64,000 nt of DNA from the NCBI RefSeq assembly GCF_000283155.1, contig NW_004454175.1, forward strand, positions 1,736,730-1,800,729, read 5' to 3'. Below are positions 46,830 through 58,942 of the stretch, one piece after another. The stretch's first letter is position 1, and each line of letters begins with the position of its first letter. Under the pieces are notes generated by a model, which ran no database searches, was not told where the DNA came from, and saw only the letters and a program-made list of their open reading frames with translations. A program made the position numbers and the translations under genes. The stretch is from Ceratotherium simum simum. Its lineage: Eukaryota > Chordata > Mammalia > Perissodactyla > Rhinocerotidae.

Positions 46830-47580
46830 ATGGTTACAACATATTAGTACCGTGTGACTTTAGCCCCTACCACAGTCATTTGGTGGGTCCATGGATGGAC
46901 ACTGACCCAAGCTGGGCCATTCAGAGTTACCCTCTCTCTGAGAATGAAGCTGTAATGTTTAAGTAAGGGGCTGCTGGAAATAATCTTTGACCATGTGGAC
47001 TAAGAAACAGAAAATAGTCCAGAGTGAAAGAGATTCATGGGGACAAAAATATATGAGAGAGAGAGCCCTGACAGCATCCAAGCGTCTGGTTCCACTTATT
47101 CTAAGGCTTAGAGGGGTGTAAATGTTCTTTCAGTTCTGTAGGTAGAGTAGATGCTGTGGTGTGCTGCCCAGATCCTCCCCATCATGACTGACCCGCCCAT
47201 TCCCCTAGATGTCGGGAATGTCTGTTGCTGATGGCTGTTAGCTGAGTCACTTCCCAGAACTTAACCTTGGACTAAAGGAGCTGCTTAGAGCAAGATCACA
47301 CAACCTCTCCAAGGGCAGCCTGCATCCAATGATTGGTTGATATGTGGGCATAAAGACCTGGGCTCCTTGCATCAATACAGGACAACTCCAGAGCTCTCCG
47401 TGGCATTGACTGTGGCCTTGATTACAACTGCATCACAGTTCAACTTTGCCCTCTGCCCAGTCCTCCTTTCCTCACTCCCTTAAAAGTATTGATTCAAAAA
47501 GCACTGCTCACTAAACTTTCTGCATGCAAATCTCTGTCTCCATCTGTTTCCTGAGGAGCCTGAGTTAAGACAGTGGGTGT
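46830..47580. repeat. Unresolved repeat-like block
   Basis: Several words (for example 'gacccaagctgggccattc' and a terminal 'ctgaggagcctgagttaag') recall old LTR or LINE-derived repeats. I cannot place the family or its ends. Confidence 0.25.
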
Positions 47581-47739
47581 GGCAGAGATGCCTAAATGTC
47601 CCACGTAATGCGTTCTCCCTTCTTCTTTTGTAATGTGGCTTATAATGCATCCTTGTAATAAATCACTCCACCATTATTACTTAAGCTAGCACAAGTGGCT
47701 TCTTGTTTTTTGCAACCAAAAGGGTTCTAACTAATATAT

Positions 47740-47925
47740 TATTTCCTTATGATAAATTTCTAGAAGTAAAATTAATGTTACACAAGAGATACATATTTTT
47801 AAGATTTTGATCCCAATTGCCACATTATCCTTCAGAAACACTGCACCAATTTACATTCTCATCAATAGTGTATGAAAGTAGTCATTTCCCAGACTCTGCA
47901 CAACACCGATATTATCGTTTTTTTA
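47740..47925 (+). repeat. Old L1 3' UTR, part 1
   Basis: Contains 'cccaattgccacattatcc', 'caccaatttacattctcatc' and 'agtgtatgaaagtagtcat'. Its continuation appears at 48590-48880 and 49380-49700, split by two other repeats. Confidence 0.55.
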
Positions 47926-48580
47926 TTCATTCATTCAACAAATGTTTATTGAGTGCCTGCTATGTGCCTGGCTCTGTACTAAGGGCTGGGAATAAATCTC
48001 TGCCCTCGTGGAGCTTGCATCCTAGATGTGAAGAGACGGACAATTAAAAGAAGTGAGTAAGTTGTATTGTATACCAGAAGGTGGTAAGTGCTAGACACAT
48101 AAAACGGGAGGGGGCAGGCCGTGCAGGGGGTGAGGGGTGTCCCTTTTAAGCACAGGGATCAGGGAGCCTTTACTGAGATGGTGACTTTTCAGCAAAGATT
48201 TGAAGGAGGTAAAGGAACAAGGCACGAGAATACCTGGGGGAAGAGCATTTTTGGCAAAGGGAACAGCAAGTTCTAGAGGCTGGATCACACCTGGTGTGTT
48301 CAAACAACAGCAACCAGGCCGGAGGCTGGAGCACAGGGGGCACAGGGGAGAGTGGAAGAGATGTGGTTAGTGAGGTAATGGTGGCTGCTACATGGTCCTG
48401 GGAATTGTGGCTTTCCCTAGATGAGAAGGAAAGCCGTTGGAAGGATTGGAGAAGAGGAGTGACCTGTTCTGACCTATGATCCAAAGGGCGCCCTCTGGCT
48501 GCCGTGTTAGGAAAAGACTTGTGAAGGCAAAACTGCAAGTGGTAGACCGGGTAGGAGACTTTGCCTAAGACCAAAAATAG
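47925..48580 (+). repeat. Unresolved old interspersed repeat, best copy
   Basis: The longest and clearest copy of a dispersed family: 'aacaaatgtttattgagtgc', 'tggagcttgcatcctagat', 'gatttgaaggaggtaaagg', 'agggaacagcaagttctag' and 'ccctctggctgccgtgtta' in order. Four other copies in the window have the same orientation. It interrupts an old L1. Confidence 0.5.
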
Positions 48581-48589
48581 TATTTCATT

Positions 48590-48880
48590 GTTATTTTGCA
48601 CTTGAACATTTTATACATAAATCGGTCATTTGTATTTCTTCCATTGGAAACGGCCTATTTTAACTGTTGTTTCTGTTAGTATATCTACCTTTTGTTATGG
48701 ATTTTCAATGATAGGAATGTAGCTCTTTGTCATATATGTGTAGTTCTCTGTCCCCAATTTTTCTTTTAATTTAATCCTGTTTATGAGTCTTTTTAGATAG
48801 ATAATTTTTTTATTTTTATGAGGACATATTTTTTAAAAACTTTTCTTTAGGGGTTCTGCTTGTGATATACTTAGTATTTT
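48590..48880 (+). repeat. Old L1 3' UTR, part 2
   Basis: T-rich sequence with 'ttatgagtctttttagatag', fitting the L1 stretch that should follow 47925. Confidence 0.35.
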
Positions 48881-48884
48881 GCCA

Positions 48885-49320
48885 AGGTTGTTGCTTCGGT
48901 CTAGGCTTTTTCATTTGCAAGCAACAGAAGCTGGCTTAATTGAAGGGAAATTCATTGTCATACTTGGGATTTAAACTGGAACCTAGAGGTAGGAGTTTTA
49001 ACCAGGCCACATGAGATTCCAGAACTAGGAACCAAAACCTTACCTGGAACCAAAGCGTCCGTCCCGTTTCTCTGATCTTACCTGCTGTCTCCTCTCTAAG
49101 CACCCGCTTCATTCTTCTCTCTTCTTCTCTGATGAATTGTTTATCCATACTGTTGGCACCCCAGTTCCAGCACCACTGAAAAGTGGACTGGCATCTGTGC
49201 CCGATTTCAACTCATGGGAAAGAGAAGCTAATTCACACAGTCCATCTAGTAGGTTGGCCTGCTTCTTCCCCACGCCCGTGACGAATAAGCTGTGTCCAGG
49301 GAGTGTCGGAGTCACCAGCT
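48885..49320 (+). repeat. Unresolved old repeat (second family), weak copy
   Basis: Begins 'catttgcaagcaacagaagc' and 'tggcttaattgaagggaaat', like the family at 41640-42180. Confidence 0.35.
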
Positions 49321-49379
49321 CTTAGGGGGTTATCATGAGGGGGGCAGTTCTCGAAGGGAATAGGGGACGTGTATTGAGC

Positions 49380-49700
49380 ATATGCCATAAAAGAAGTATA
49401 ATCCATATTCATCTATATTTTATTCTAGTACTTTTATGGTTTTAAATTTTCCATACATCTGAAATCAATTTTTGTGTAAGGTATGCTTTAGAACTATCAT
49501 TTTATTTTATTTTGTATTGTATTGCAAAAGGTTAACCACTTGTCCCCAAAATTTAATAGAAAAAAGTTGAACTTGTGCCAAAATTGCTATTGAAATAAAC
49601 CAGATGTCTTATATTGGAGATTGTTTAACGCACTTTGATGACTATTGCTATTCAAATAATATTTATCTGATTGTCGGAAATTCCTCTTGGATATATGTTT
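49380..49700 (+). repeat. Old L1 3' UTR, part 3
   Basis: Contains 'cttttatggttttaaattt' and 'aaggttaaccacttgtcccc', the next expected part of an old L1 end. Confidence 0.4.
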
Positions 49701-50344
49701 TGTTGTTCCTTATCAATTAAAAAACAGGCCAAAGGATAAAATCAGACAAACATGATTACTCTACCTAATAGTTCATCGACATAAGGAGGATGGGAGCCAC
49801 CACCAGGCCACCATGTTCAAGGAATCCTTATCCAGGCCTTGGTGGAGAAACAGCTAAATTCAGAAAGGCACTATTAGTCAAGTGACTGACACATCTTCCC
49901 CATCCATTTTTCCTGTGGGAAAGGAGTGTCTCTAGATTGGATAAATCAGTGAGATTATTGAAGAAGCAGAAACCAGTCAAACAAATTGAACAATCTGGCA
50001 AGATTGTTATTTATTTTTAGGGGGCTTGTCATTTTCTCAGTAAAATAATTTTTAAATGAATTATATCATGATTTTTTTACAACTAGCCAAATAGCTGTAG
50101 GCAAATTATTTCTTTGATTCTCGATTTTTCACTTACTAAATGTCAAGTGGAACTAGACGATTTCTAATGTTCCTACAAACATAAAAATTCTGATTTACTG
50201 ATTCACTAGTTTCCTATGTAGAAATATGTTGGGCTGTATGAAATCATTAACTAAATGTTGTATTCCTCCAAGGCATTTCACATCCACTAAAGCCCACATC
50301 TCCAAAGACTAACTTACCAAAGACACATTAAGAAATTAGTATCT

Positions 50345-50592
50345 GGGGCCAGCCCGGTGGCATACTGGTTAAATCTGCACACTCCACTTTGGTGGACTGG
50401 GCTTCACAGGTTCAGATCCTGGGTGCAGACCTACACACTGCTTATCAAGCCATGCTGTGGCAGGCATCCCACATATAAAGTAGAGGAAGATGGGCACAGA
50501 TGTTAGCCCAGGGCCAATCTTCCTCAGCAAAAAAAAGGAGGATTGTCAACAGATGTTAACTCAGGGCTAATCTTCCTCACCAAAAAAAACAG
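50345..50592 (+). mobile_element. ERE-type SINE, class A, older copy
   Basis: Complete but diverged class A copy. Near-exact TSD aagaaattag(t/c)atc on both sides. Confidence 0.9.
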
Positions 50593-50708
50593 AAAGAAAG
50601 AAATTAGCATCCATTTAGTAATTTCTCCAGTAGTGGTGATTGGCAGAGAGGAGGACAACTATCATCTCTTTTCCAAGTCTTTAGTGGAGACTTTGTAGAG
50701 AACGTTTT

Positions 50709-50919
50709 TTTTTTTTTTAATAATTTTATTTATTTATTTTTCCCCCAAAGCCCCAGTAGATAGTTGTATGTCATAGCTGCACATCCTTCTAGTTGCTGTA
50801 TGTGGGACGTGGCCTCAGCATGGCGGGAGAAGCAGTGCGTCAGTGCGCGCCCGGGATCCGAACCCAGGCCGCCAGCAGCGGAGCGCATGCACTTAACCGC
50901 TAAGCCACAGGGCCGGCCC
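50709..50919 (-). mobile_element. ERE-type SINE, class B
   Basis: Reverse-oriented class B copy with a poly-T and (ATTT)n tail on the left. TSD tagagaacgtttt exact at 50696-50708 and 50920-50932. Confidence 0.95.
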
Positions 50920-50934
50920 TAGAGAACGTTTTAA

Positions 50935-51590
50935 TAGCTTTTTTGAGGTATAATTGACATATGACAAACTGTACATATTTAAAATGTACACTTTGATATA
51001 TTTAACATATGTGTATATCCATGAAACATCACCACAATCAAGATGATAAACATATCCATCACCCCAAAAAGTTTTCTTGTTTTCCTTTATAATTTCTTCT
51101 TCTAGATGCTCCCCCTGGAAAACCACTAACCTTCTTTCTGTCACTATAGATTAGTTTGCATTTTTTAGAATTTTATATAATGTCATTGTGTGCATCAGTA
51201 GTTCATTCCTTTTTACTGCTGAGTAGTATTCCATTGTATGGATATACCAGTTTATTTATCCATTCACCTTTGATGGGCATTTGTGTTGTTTCCAGTTTGG
51301 GGCTATTATGAGCAAAGTGCTATGAACACTCGTGTACAAGTCTTAGTATACACACACGCTTCCATTTCTCTTGGGTAAATACCTAGGAGTAAAATGGATG
51401 GGTCAGATGACAAATGCATGTTTAACTTTTTAAGAAATAACCAAACTGTTTTGCAAAGTGGTTGTGCAGTTTTACATTTCCACCAACAGTGTATGAGAGC
51501 TCCTGTTCCTCCACACACTCATCAACACTTGGTATGGTCAGTCTTTTTAAGTTTAGCCTTTCTAATTGGTGTGTAGAGGTATCTCATTAA
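50935..51590 (+). repeat. L1 3' UTR (old L1M type)
   Basis: A long recognisable series: 'ttgaggtataattgacatat', 'actgctgagtagtattccat', 'gtgttgtttccagtttgggg', 'gggtaaatacctaggagta' and 'ccaccaacagtgtatgagag'. Non-coding and old. Confidence 0.8.
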
Positions 51591-52162
51591 TCTTGAGTGG
51601 AGAGACATGAGGGAAAAAAATTTGGTGCTGATTCATTCTAGGGAAGATGCCTGTGAGTTAACCTCATGCCCTTTGGATCGCTCTAGCGGCCCTAGTGCTT
51701 GTTCCTGGTGAGCTGATTTTATGACTCTACAAGCCACCCCAGACCTTCTAATACATTCCCTTTATCTTTGAGGTAGCCAGAACAGGCCTCTGTTGCTTGT
51801 AACCCAAGACCTCCGTCTGCCATAGGCGGCTCTTGTTTACCTCCGCCTGGCAGACTTTCCTTCATCTGCTACTGGTAACAAATCCCACCCATCCCCTAGC
51901 CACAGCATCTTTGCCTCTAGATCCCATTGCCTCTAAACCAAGATCTATTCCTCTAATACTTTGGATATATCAGCCAGTAAATCCTTTTGCTTAATCTCGT
52001 TTGAGCCAGGCTTCTGTCACTCACGACTGAAATCACCCTGTGCCCAACCTTCCCCTTGTCTGTCCTGTACGTGTGTACTCAGTGCCAAGCATAAGGCCTG
52101 GGAATCAGCAAGTGCTCAGTAAATAAATAAACAACCACACTCTTAAAATCAAAGACATTTTC

Positions 52163-52353
52163 AGGGGCCAGCCCGGTGACACAGTGGTTAAGTTCGTGTA
52201 CTCTGCTTTGGCAGCCCTGGGTTCGCGGGTTCGGATCCCAGGCGCAGACCTACACATTGCTCATCAAGCCATGCTGTGGCAGCATTCCATATACAAAGTA
52301 GAGGAAGATGGGCAGGGATGTTAGCTTAGGGCCAATCTTCCTCACCAAAAAAA
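52163..52353 (+). mobile_element. ERE-type SINE, class A, tail-deleted
   Basis: Class A copy with only one of the two tail modules. TSD aaatcaaagacatttt flanks it. Confidence 0.88.
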
Positions 52354-52417
52354 AAAAGAAATCAAAGACATTTTTATAAATCTGTATAAGACAGAAAACT
52401 GGAAAGGTTGCTCTGAG

Positions 52418-52640
52418 AGGCATCGTGGTTAAGCACACCTCTTCTGAAGCCAGACAGCCTGGGGGTGAATCCTAGCTCTGCCATTTATCACCTCTGTGAC
52501 CTTGGGCAAGTTATTCATTTCTGTGTCTCAGGTTCTTCGACCCTAAAATGTGGATGGTAACAGGACCTACCTCATAAAGTTATTATGAGGACTGTATTAG
52601 TTAATTTACAAAAAGCACTTATACAATGCCTGAATCATTC
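52418..52640 (+). repeat. MIR SINE
   Basis: Nearly complete MIR: 'catcgtggttaagcacacc', 'agccagacagcctggggg', 'ctgtgaccttgggcaagtta', 'cctacctcataaagtta' and 'gcacttatacaatgcctg'. Confidence 0.85.
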
Positions 52641-54600
52641 AAGTGCTTTTTAAAATTTTTGTTTCGTTTTGATCCTGATAATTTTTTGGATGATAGAGTC
52701 AAGATTGAAAAAGACTTTGATGTGCTGTTGAGGAAGGATATGCTAAAACCTGAGCTACCAGTTGTGGGATCTTAGATGAGATGCCTCCTTTCCCCGAGAA
52801 TCAGTCTTTTAGTATTTAACCATGCACACATAAAGTCCCATACTCTGGCTCAAATAATCATACATAATGAAGAGCCTGAGTTTTTGGGGAGTGGCATGGG
52901 GTTAGCTGACCACAAGTTCATTTTGAGCTAGTATAGAATGGCAAGGCTATCATAAAACTTTCAAAGATTAGACTGCGATGCTAGCAGTAGTGTCAATTAA
53001 GGAAGATTATAATCTTGAGGTCTTCTGCTCAGTGCTCATCAAGAGTACATACTCAGCACTTGGACAGGATGGAGAGTCTCTGGTAGAGAGCAAGAAGAAA
53101 GTGAGGGTGTAGCAACCATGTAATTTGAAGAACAGTTGAGAGCCTTCAGAATGCTTGTTCTGAATAACAGGAGACTCAGAGAAGACGAAATAACAGTCTT
53201 CAGACACTTGAAGCACTGTCCTGTGCAGGAGGGCTAGGACTTCATCTGATGTGCTCCAGAAGCCCTGGGTGGAAGGCCCCAGGTGGCAGACCCCAGCTCA
53301 GCGTGAGGACATGCTCTTTACCCATGGGAGCTGTCTGGTGTTGGAGAGAGCAGTCTCACAAAGCTGCAAGCCTCTGACCCCAAGAGGACTGTGGTGAACA
53401 TGAGTTTAGGGACAGGTTAGTAACGAATCCTAAATGTGGGAGGGAGGGGTCATACGCGACTGCTCTGTTTCATTTCACATTCTAAAATACATGACTCTCT
53501 TTTTTGGAGACTTTGTTTTTTAGATTTAAAGGAGGTTAACACTAGACCAAAGAATTGCAATGTTTGAAAGTAGAAGCAGCTGCATGTGTTGGTTGCCTTT
53601 TGCCCTAAGGGCCCCGTGGGAGTGGACAGAGCCACGGCTGCCTCCCAGGGCAGATTGTCCCCAACTGGTCCTGTCTTCAGGGTGGTGCCCAGGCGGTTAG
53701 TGTTGAGTCTACTTTCACTATTGCTGATACTCGTGGCCACAGCCTCGGAAGGACCCGGAAGCAGCCCTGGTCCTGCCCTGGTGTGAGGCTTAGATGAAGC
53801 CTCGTGATCCATCTGATTGCAGTTTTTCATTTTGGTCACTTTCCTATCAGCCCTGGAGGCACTGAGGACACAATTGATAGTGCAGATCCTATCTGCAAAT
53901 GCATTTCTTTCTAAAGAAAGAGTTGCCAAAATGTTTGCTCACAGAACAACCACTGGCTGGCGGAGCCCAAGCTAAGAAAACACAAAGAAATCACTCATGT
54001 CTTGGTGGACCAGCTCCCATCCTGAAGCTATCTAGGGGCCCCTGGGCACCAGTCATCTCATGAGCACACAAAAGACACTTATCACTCTCCACAGATTCCA
54101 AGGGTTTTAGGAGCTGTGTTGTCAGGAACTGGAGACAAAGAACAAATATGTATTTCTTATGTCACAGTGCTCCTTTAAAAAATGTTTAAAATGCCCTAAC
54201 AATAGATGCTGACAGGTTAATCTCCTTCTGAGGATCTCAAAGCAATTTATCACTATCCCTTCTCTGACTATAAAAGGGTGGAATGAGTCTTCTAGTCTTT
54301 AAAAGCGTACTGATCCTTTCAAGCTCTTGGGCTACTCAGCACTGATTAATTCTCAGTGAAGAGTCTCAAAGAGGCAATGTACTGATCCAATCTATGCTTA
54401 GAACTTTGTTGACTCCTTTGCTGGCAACAGAGACTGGATCAAAGGGTTCTGGGTCAGCCAATAGAAGGCCAGAATTTAAAGACCATCAGCCAAGTACCTG
54501 GCTGATTCATTTTAATTAAAATTGTTCTGTTAATGAGCTTTCCTTCTTTGTATGGTTATAAATACCAGGCAACCTAAGTAACACTTTCTGGCAATCCCTG
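52641..54600. other. Unique intergenic sequence
   Basis: No repeat family recognised; 53580-53800 is locally G+C-richer. Confidence 0.45.
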
Positions 54601-54604
54601 AGCA

Positions 54605-55027
54605 CTGGGGTTCTCTAAGTATGGCCCTGAAGAACAGTATCAGCAGCCCTGGGAACTTATTTTTTTTTTTTTATTTTTTTTTTTTTTAAAGATTTATTTA
54701 TTTATTTTCCCCCCAAAGCCCCAATAGATAGTTGTATGTCATAGTTGCACAGCCTTCTAGTTGCCGTATGTGGGATGCAGCCTCAGCGTGGCCGGAGAAG
54801 CGGTGCGCCGGTGTGCGCCCGGGATCCAAACCCGGGCCGCCAGCATCAGAGAGCACGCACTTAACCGCTAAGCCACAGGGCCGGCCCCTGGGGACTTATT
54901 AGAAATGCAAATTCTCGGCCCACCTCACGCTCACTGAATCAGACACTCTGGGGTGGGGCCCAGTGAGCTGTGTTTTAACAAGCCCTCCAGATGATTCTGA
55001 CGAAGGCTAAAGTTTGAGAACCACTGC
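54605..55027 (+). repeat. hAT-type element split by a SINE
   Basis: The left part (54605-54658, 'ggttctctaagtatgg' to 'ccctgggaacttat') and the right part (54890-55027, 'cttattagaaatgcaaattc' to 'gtttgagaaccactgcct') form one Charlie-type short element, interrupted by the SINE at 54660-54887. Confidence 0.65.
54660..54887 (-). mobile_element. ERE-type SINE, class B, inside a hAT element
   Basis: Reverse-oriented class B copy with a long poly-T tail. The host sequence ctgggaacttat on the left is repeated as ctggggacttat on the right, a TSD with one mismatch. Confidence 0.93.
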
Positions 55028-55161
55028 CTTAGGTTTGTCCCCCCCCCATCTTGGAGAAGTGGCTCTAAGTGACTCTCACTCCCAACTCCAATCACATGTT
55101 TATCTGGATCTGGGTGCTGGTTACATGGGTACATAAATCCATAAAAACTCGCCAAGCTCTT

Positions 55162-55458
55162 GGGGCCGGCCCCATGGCTTAGCGGTTAAGTGCTCGCGCT
55201 CGGATACTGCCAGCCTGGGTTCGGATCCCGGGCGCGCACCCATGCACTGCTTCTCCGGCCGTGCTGAGGCCGTGTCCCACATACAGCAACTAGAAGGATG
55301 TGCAACTATGACGTACAACTATCTACTGGGGCTTTGGGGGCAAAAAAAAAAGGAGGAGGATTGGCAATAGATGTTAGCTCAGAAGCAGTCTTCCTCAGCA
55401 AAAAGAGGAGGATTAGCATGGATGTTAGCTCAGGGCTGCTCTTCCTCACACACACACA
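55162..55458 (+). mobile_element. ERE-type SINE, class C (B body + A tail)
   Basis: Class B front, then the doubled class A tail module and a (CA)n/A tail. TSD aaaactc(g/t)ccaagc on both sides. Confidence 0.92.
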
Positions 55459-57461
55459 AAAAACTCTCCAAGCCCTACGCTTAAGATTTGCACATTTTGC
55501 TGGATTTAATTAAACCTAGATTATGTTTTTAAATCATAGCCAAACTGTATTTCTAAGAAAGCTGGTTGCGGCTGGGCTTGTGCCTGTGAATGAGGGTGGT
55601 CAGACCCAGGGGCCTTGGCCCCAGTCGCACTGTTCTCTAACCTGCCGTGATGGGCCATTCCGTGGCACTGACAGCCAAGGAGGCCTGTCTGCCTGTCTGT
55701 CTGCAGCAACCCCAAGGGATTCATTGACGTCGTTTGGTGGTGTTAGTCCCAAAGCAACAACCTCAGCTTGTGCAATATCACCCCTGGTGTGTCTCTGAGA
55801 TGTGGGGCACAGACACAGGAAGCCCTAAGGTGACCCCTGGCAGTGGTGGGAGGAAGTACAGGGCCTTCAAGCTGGAGAAGGGAAGCTGCAGAAATCTAGG
55901 AAGCAGTGATCAAACTCGGCTGATCCGGGCTGTACACACAAGTCTTGGGCAGGAGAGAAGCGTAGCCAAGAAGCCGCGAATCAGACAAAGGAGAACAGAC
56001 CGGCTGAGGCAACGTCTCGTCTGCTGACAGGGCCCTGGGAGGAGAAGTGTGAGAAATGGGGAGGAAGGAAGCCCCTCCAAGAAGGCCCCTGCAGGACCAC
56101 AGCCTCTAGCAGGCGTCTGTCCTCTGTCCCGGCCATAAGGGTGAGGTGCAGACCCCTGAGAGACACGGTGTCAACTCTGCACCCAGTCTCAGAACCACTG
56201 AAATCCTCGGCCTCAGCCCTGAGGTGCCTTGCATATCCTGAAATGAAAAAAAACACCCAGCTTCCAGTCTCCCATCCCCACCCACCAAGAACTGCCTTTT
56301 TGATTAACCACCCCTCCCCACTCTTATTTGGGGAACCCACGCTATGCTTTGCATCTGGGCCCACTTTTTCTAATCCCACACACTGCTCGGAAATGCGACC
56401 CTTGCGCAGGAAAGGCTCCACGAGAGAGAACTTGTAGAAGAACCGCACCAGCAGGTGGACCCAGAGTCTAAATTATGCCGCGCTCATGCGCACAGCCGCC
56501 CGCCGCTCTCCCAGCCGCCCCTGTCCTCCGCGGGCCTCCGGCGTTAGGTGAAAGGTGCGTTTTTCCGTTCAAGTACGCCCTACAAGGTATTTTCCAGTCC
56601 ACCCTTGCCCAGTTGAAATGGAAACAAATTTAAAATCATTGTTATCCAAATCAATGAAGTTTTCCCTCATTTTCCAGACCATGTCAGGCAGGGAAGCAGG
56701 TCTGGGCGTTTGGAGTTCCAGCCCTTACCCGGTTTTGTTTCCATTGCGCGAGTTTCACTATGGTGGATGCTTGTTAGTTCCTTTGGCTACCCCGCATCCA
56801 AACTTTATTTCTATGTTGAGTGAGTCTTCCATGGGGTGAGTCTGGGTGGGGAAAAGCTCCGCTCCCATCACAGAACCTGAAGGAGGCAGGTAACCCTTCT
56901 CTCCATCCCCCAGGAGTTAGCATGGGCAGCTGGGGCCCCGAGCTCAGCAATGGGATGCTGCCACCTGCGACTTTAACTCTTGAGCAATAATGTAAAGAAG
57001 AAGGGACCGTTGAGAAATTATTCACTGCGACAACAGTGCAGTCTGAATAAGTGTTCAGAGGTAGCAGAACTAGTAGCAGCTTCCTAGCCACATTGTCCTA
57101 AAGTGTGACATTGTCAGCTAACTAGCCAGCGCTAGTTTCTGTTCTTGGTCTCCCCTGGCCACCTTAGGGCTTGATGTCCACTCTTCCCTTCTGTGAGACC
57201 TGGGCTCCTTTCCCCAGATCTCAGGGGACCCCAATAACCACTGTCACAGCAGCCTCTGCTCCCAGCACCGAGACCCTTGCTGGAGGTGGTGATCCTGGTT
57301 GTGCAGGAGCTGGTTTTCCTGATTTCCGCGTGCCTTCTGCTTGTCTGCTGAGAGTTAGCATTCAGCTTCTTTTTTGGTGGTTTTATTCAGGTATGACAGT
57401 TTTCAGCCAAATTCGGAGGAACTTCTCTCTGAGTGAGTGCAGCACTTCTGGCCACACAGGG
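55459..57461. other. G+C-richer unique intergenic sequence
   Basis: Contains the CpG patch near 56.4-56.56 kb. No reading frame here has family signatures, though several short ones are open because of the base composition. Confidence 0.45.
56395..56560. promoter_or_regulatory. Small CpG-rich patch with an NRF1-like motif
   Basis: CpGs cluster here in otherwise CpG-poor upstream DNA, with ctcatgcgcac at 56482-56492 resembling half of the NRF1 palindrome and a second gcgc-containing word near 56405. It is not part of a SINE. It may be a small promoter or enhancer about 22 kb upstream of CHN1. Confidence 0.35.
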
Positions 57462-57912
57462 TATGCGGTAGGGCTGCCATAACAAATTACCACAAACTGG
57501 ATGGCTTAAAACAACAGAAATGTATTCTCTCACAGTTCTGGGGGCCAGATGTCTGAATCAAGGTGTGGGCAGGGTTGGTTTCTTCTGGAGGCTCTGAGGG
57601 AAAATCCATTCGTGCCTCTCTCCTATCTTCTGGGTTGCTGGCAATCTTTGGCATGCCTTGGCTTGCAGCTGCTTCACTCCACTCTCTGGCTCATCTTCAC
57701 ATGGCCTCCTTCTTTGTGTCTCTGTGTCTTCTCCTTTTCCATCACTTTCTATAACACTCATCATTGGCTTTAGGGCACTCCCTAATCCAAGATAATCTCA
57801 TCTTGAGATCCTTACCTTAATTACTTCTGCAAAGACCCTTATTCCAAATAAGGTCACACTTTGAGGTTCCAGTCGGACATCTTTTGGGGGCCGCAATTCA
57901 ACCCACTACACA
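57462..57912 (-). mobile_element. MaLR LTR (MST/MLT1-like)
   Basis: Reverse complement of a MaLR LTR: 'gggctgccataacaaatt', 'atggcttaaaacaacagaa', 'tctcacagttctgggggcc' and 'ccaaataaggtcacactttg'. Solo and moderately diverged. Confidence 0.75.
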
Positions 57913-58263
57913 GGGTCTTTCAGCATGTCAGCTTCCTTCCAGGGCTGGGCCAACAGGCTGTGTGTGGGACACCAGTCCAGAGCCTCTGTCTGCAAATGCA
58001 GCTCACGTTCCTCGGTTCTTCCCCTCTTAGGGTAGATGATGTGCTTTCTCCTGCCCCCTCCATCCCCTCTCTCCATCTGAGAGCTTGAAACTCTACTGAA
58101 TCTCAATTCAAGGTTCCCACTTTCTCCTGACAGGCCTACAGCACTATAACAAAACTCTCTTTGGGCCCTGCTTGACATCCCAGAATTCCTCAGATAATTT
58201 GCAGTAGATCACTCAGTAATCTGTCCATAGCTTTCAGATTTCTTGGTTATAAACTACATTTAA

Positions 58264-58942
58264 AAGTAGTCCCCCCTTATCAGGGGGAATTCGTTCTAAG
58301 GCCCCCAGTCGATGCCTGACACCATGGCTAGTACCGAACCTTTTATATGCTATGTTTTTGCTATACATACATACCTATGATAAAGTTTAATTTATAAATT
58401 AGGCACAGTAAGAGGTTAACAACAATAACTAACAATAAAATAGAATAATTATAACAATATACTGTAATAAAAGTTACCGTAGATCTTAGCAACCTCAGCA
58501 TAGGATTTTTTTTCTTTCCTGATTAAGTTGAGAACTTGCACCTTTTCACTTAGAGGAAGCACTTCATGGCTTCTCTTTGGTGTTTCCAAGTTGCCAGCAT
58601 CACTACTCTCTCACATTGGGGCCATCATTAAGTAAAATAAGGGTTACTTGAACACAGCACTGCGATACCACGACAGTTGATTTGATACTCCAGACAGCTA
58701 CTAAGTGACTAATGGGCGGGTAGCGTATACAGTGTGATACGCTGGACAAAGGGATGATTCACGTCCCGGGCGGGACGGAGCGGGAGGGCGAGAGATTTCA
58801 TCCGACTATGCATAACAGCACCCAATTTAAAACTTATGAATTGTTTATTTCTGGAATTTTTCATTTATTGGTTTTGGACTGCAGTTGGCCCAGCGTAACT
58901 GAAACCGTGGAAAGTGAAGCTGCGGATAAGCGGGGACTACTG
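58264..58942. mobile_element. Tigger-type DNA transposon (non-autonomous)
   Basis: Terminal inverted repeats match: agtagtccccccttatc at the left and the reverse complement agtagtccccgcttatc at the right (one difference). The right inner region has 'gtaactgaaaccgtggaaag', typical of Tigger ends. About 680 bases long, with no transposase. TA follows the right end; the left TA is changed. Confidence 0.8.

Noticed and set aside
48488..48504. A CTCF-like word gcgccctctggctg
   Set aside because: It lies inside an old dispersed repeat and differs from the core at two positions, so it is not listed as a site.
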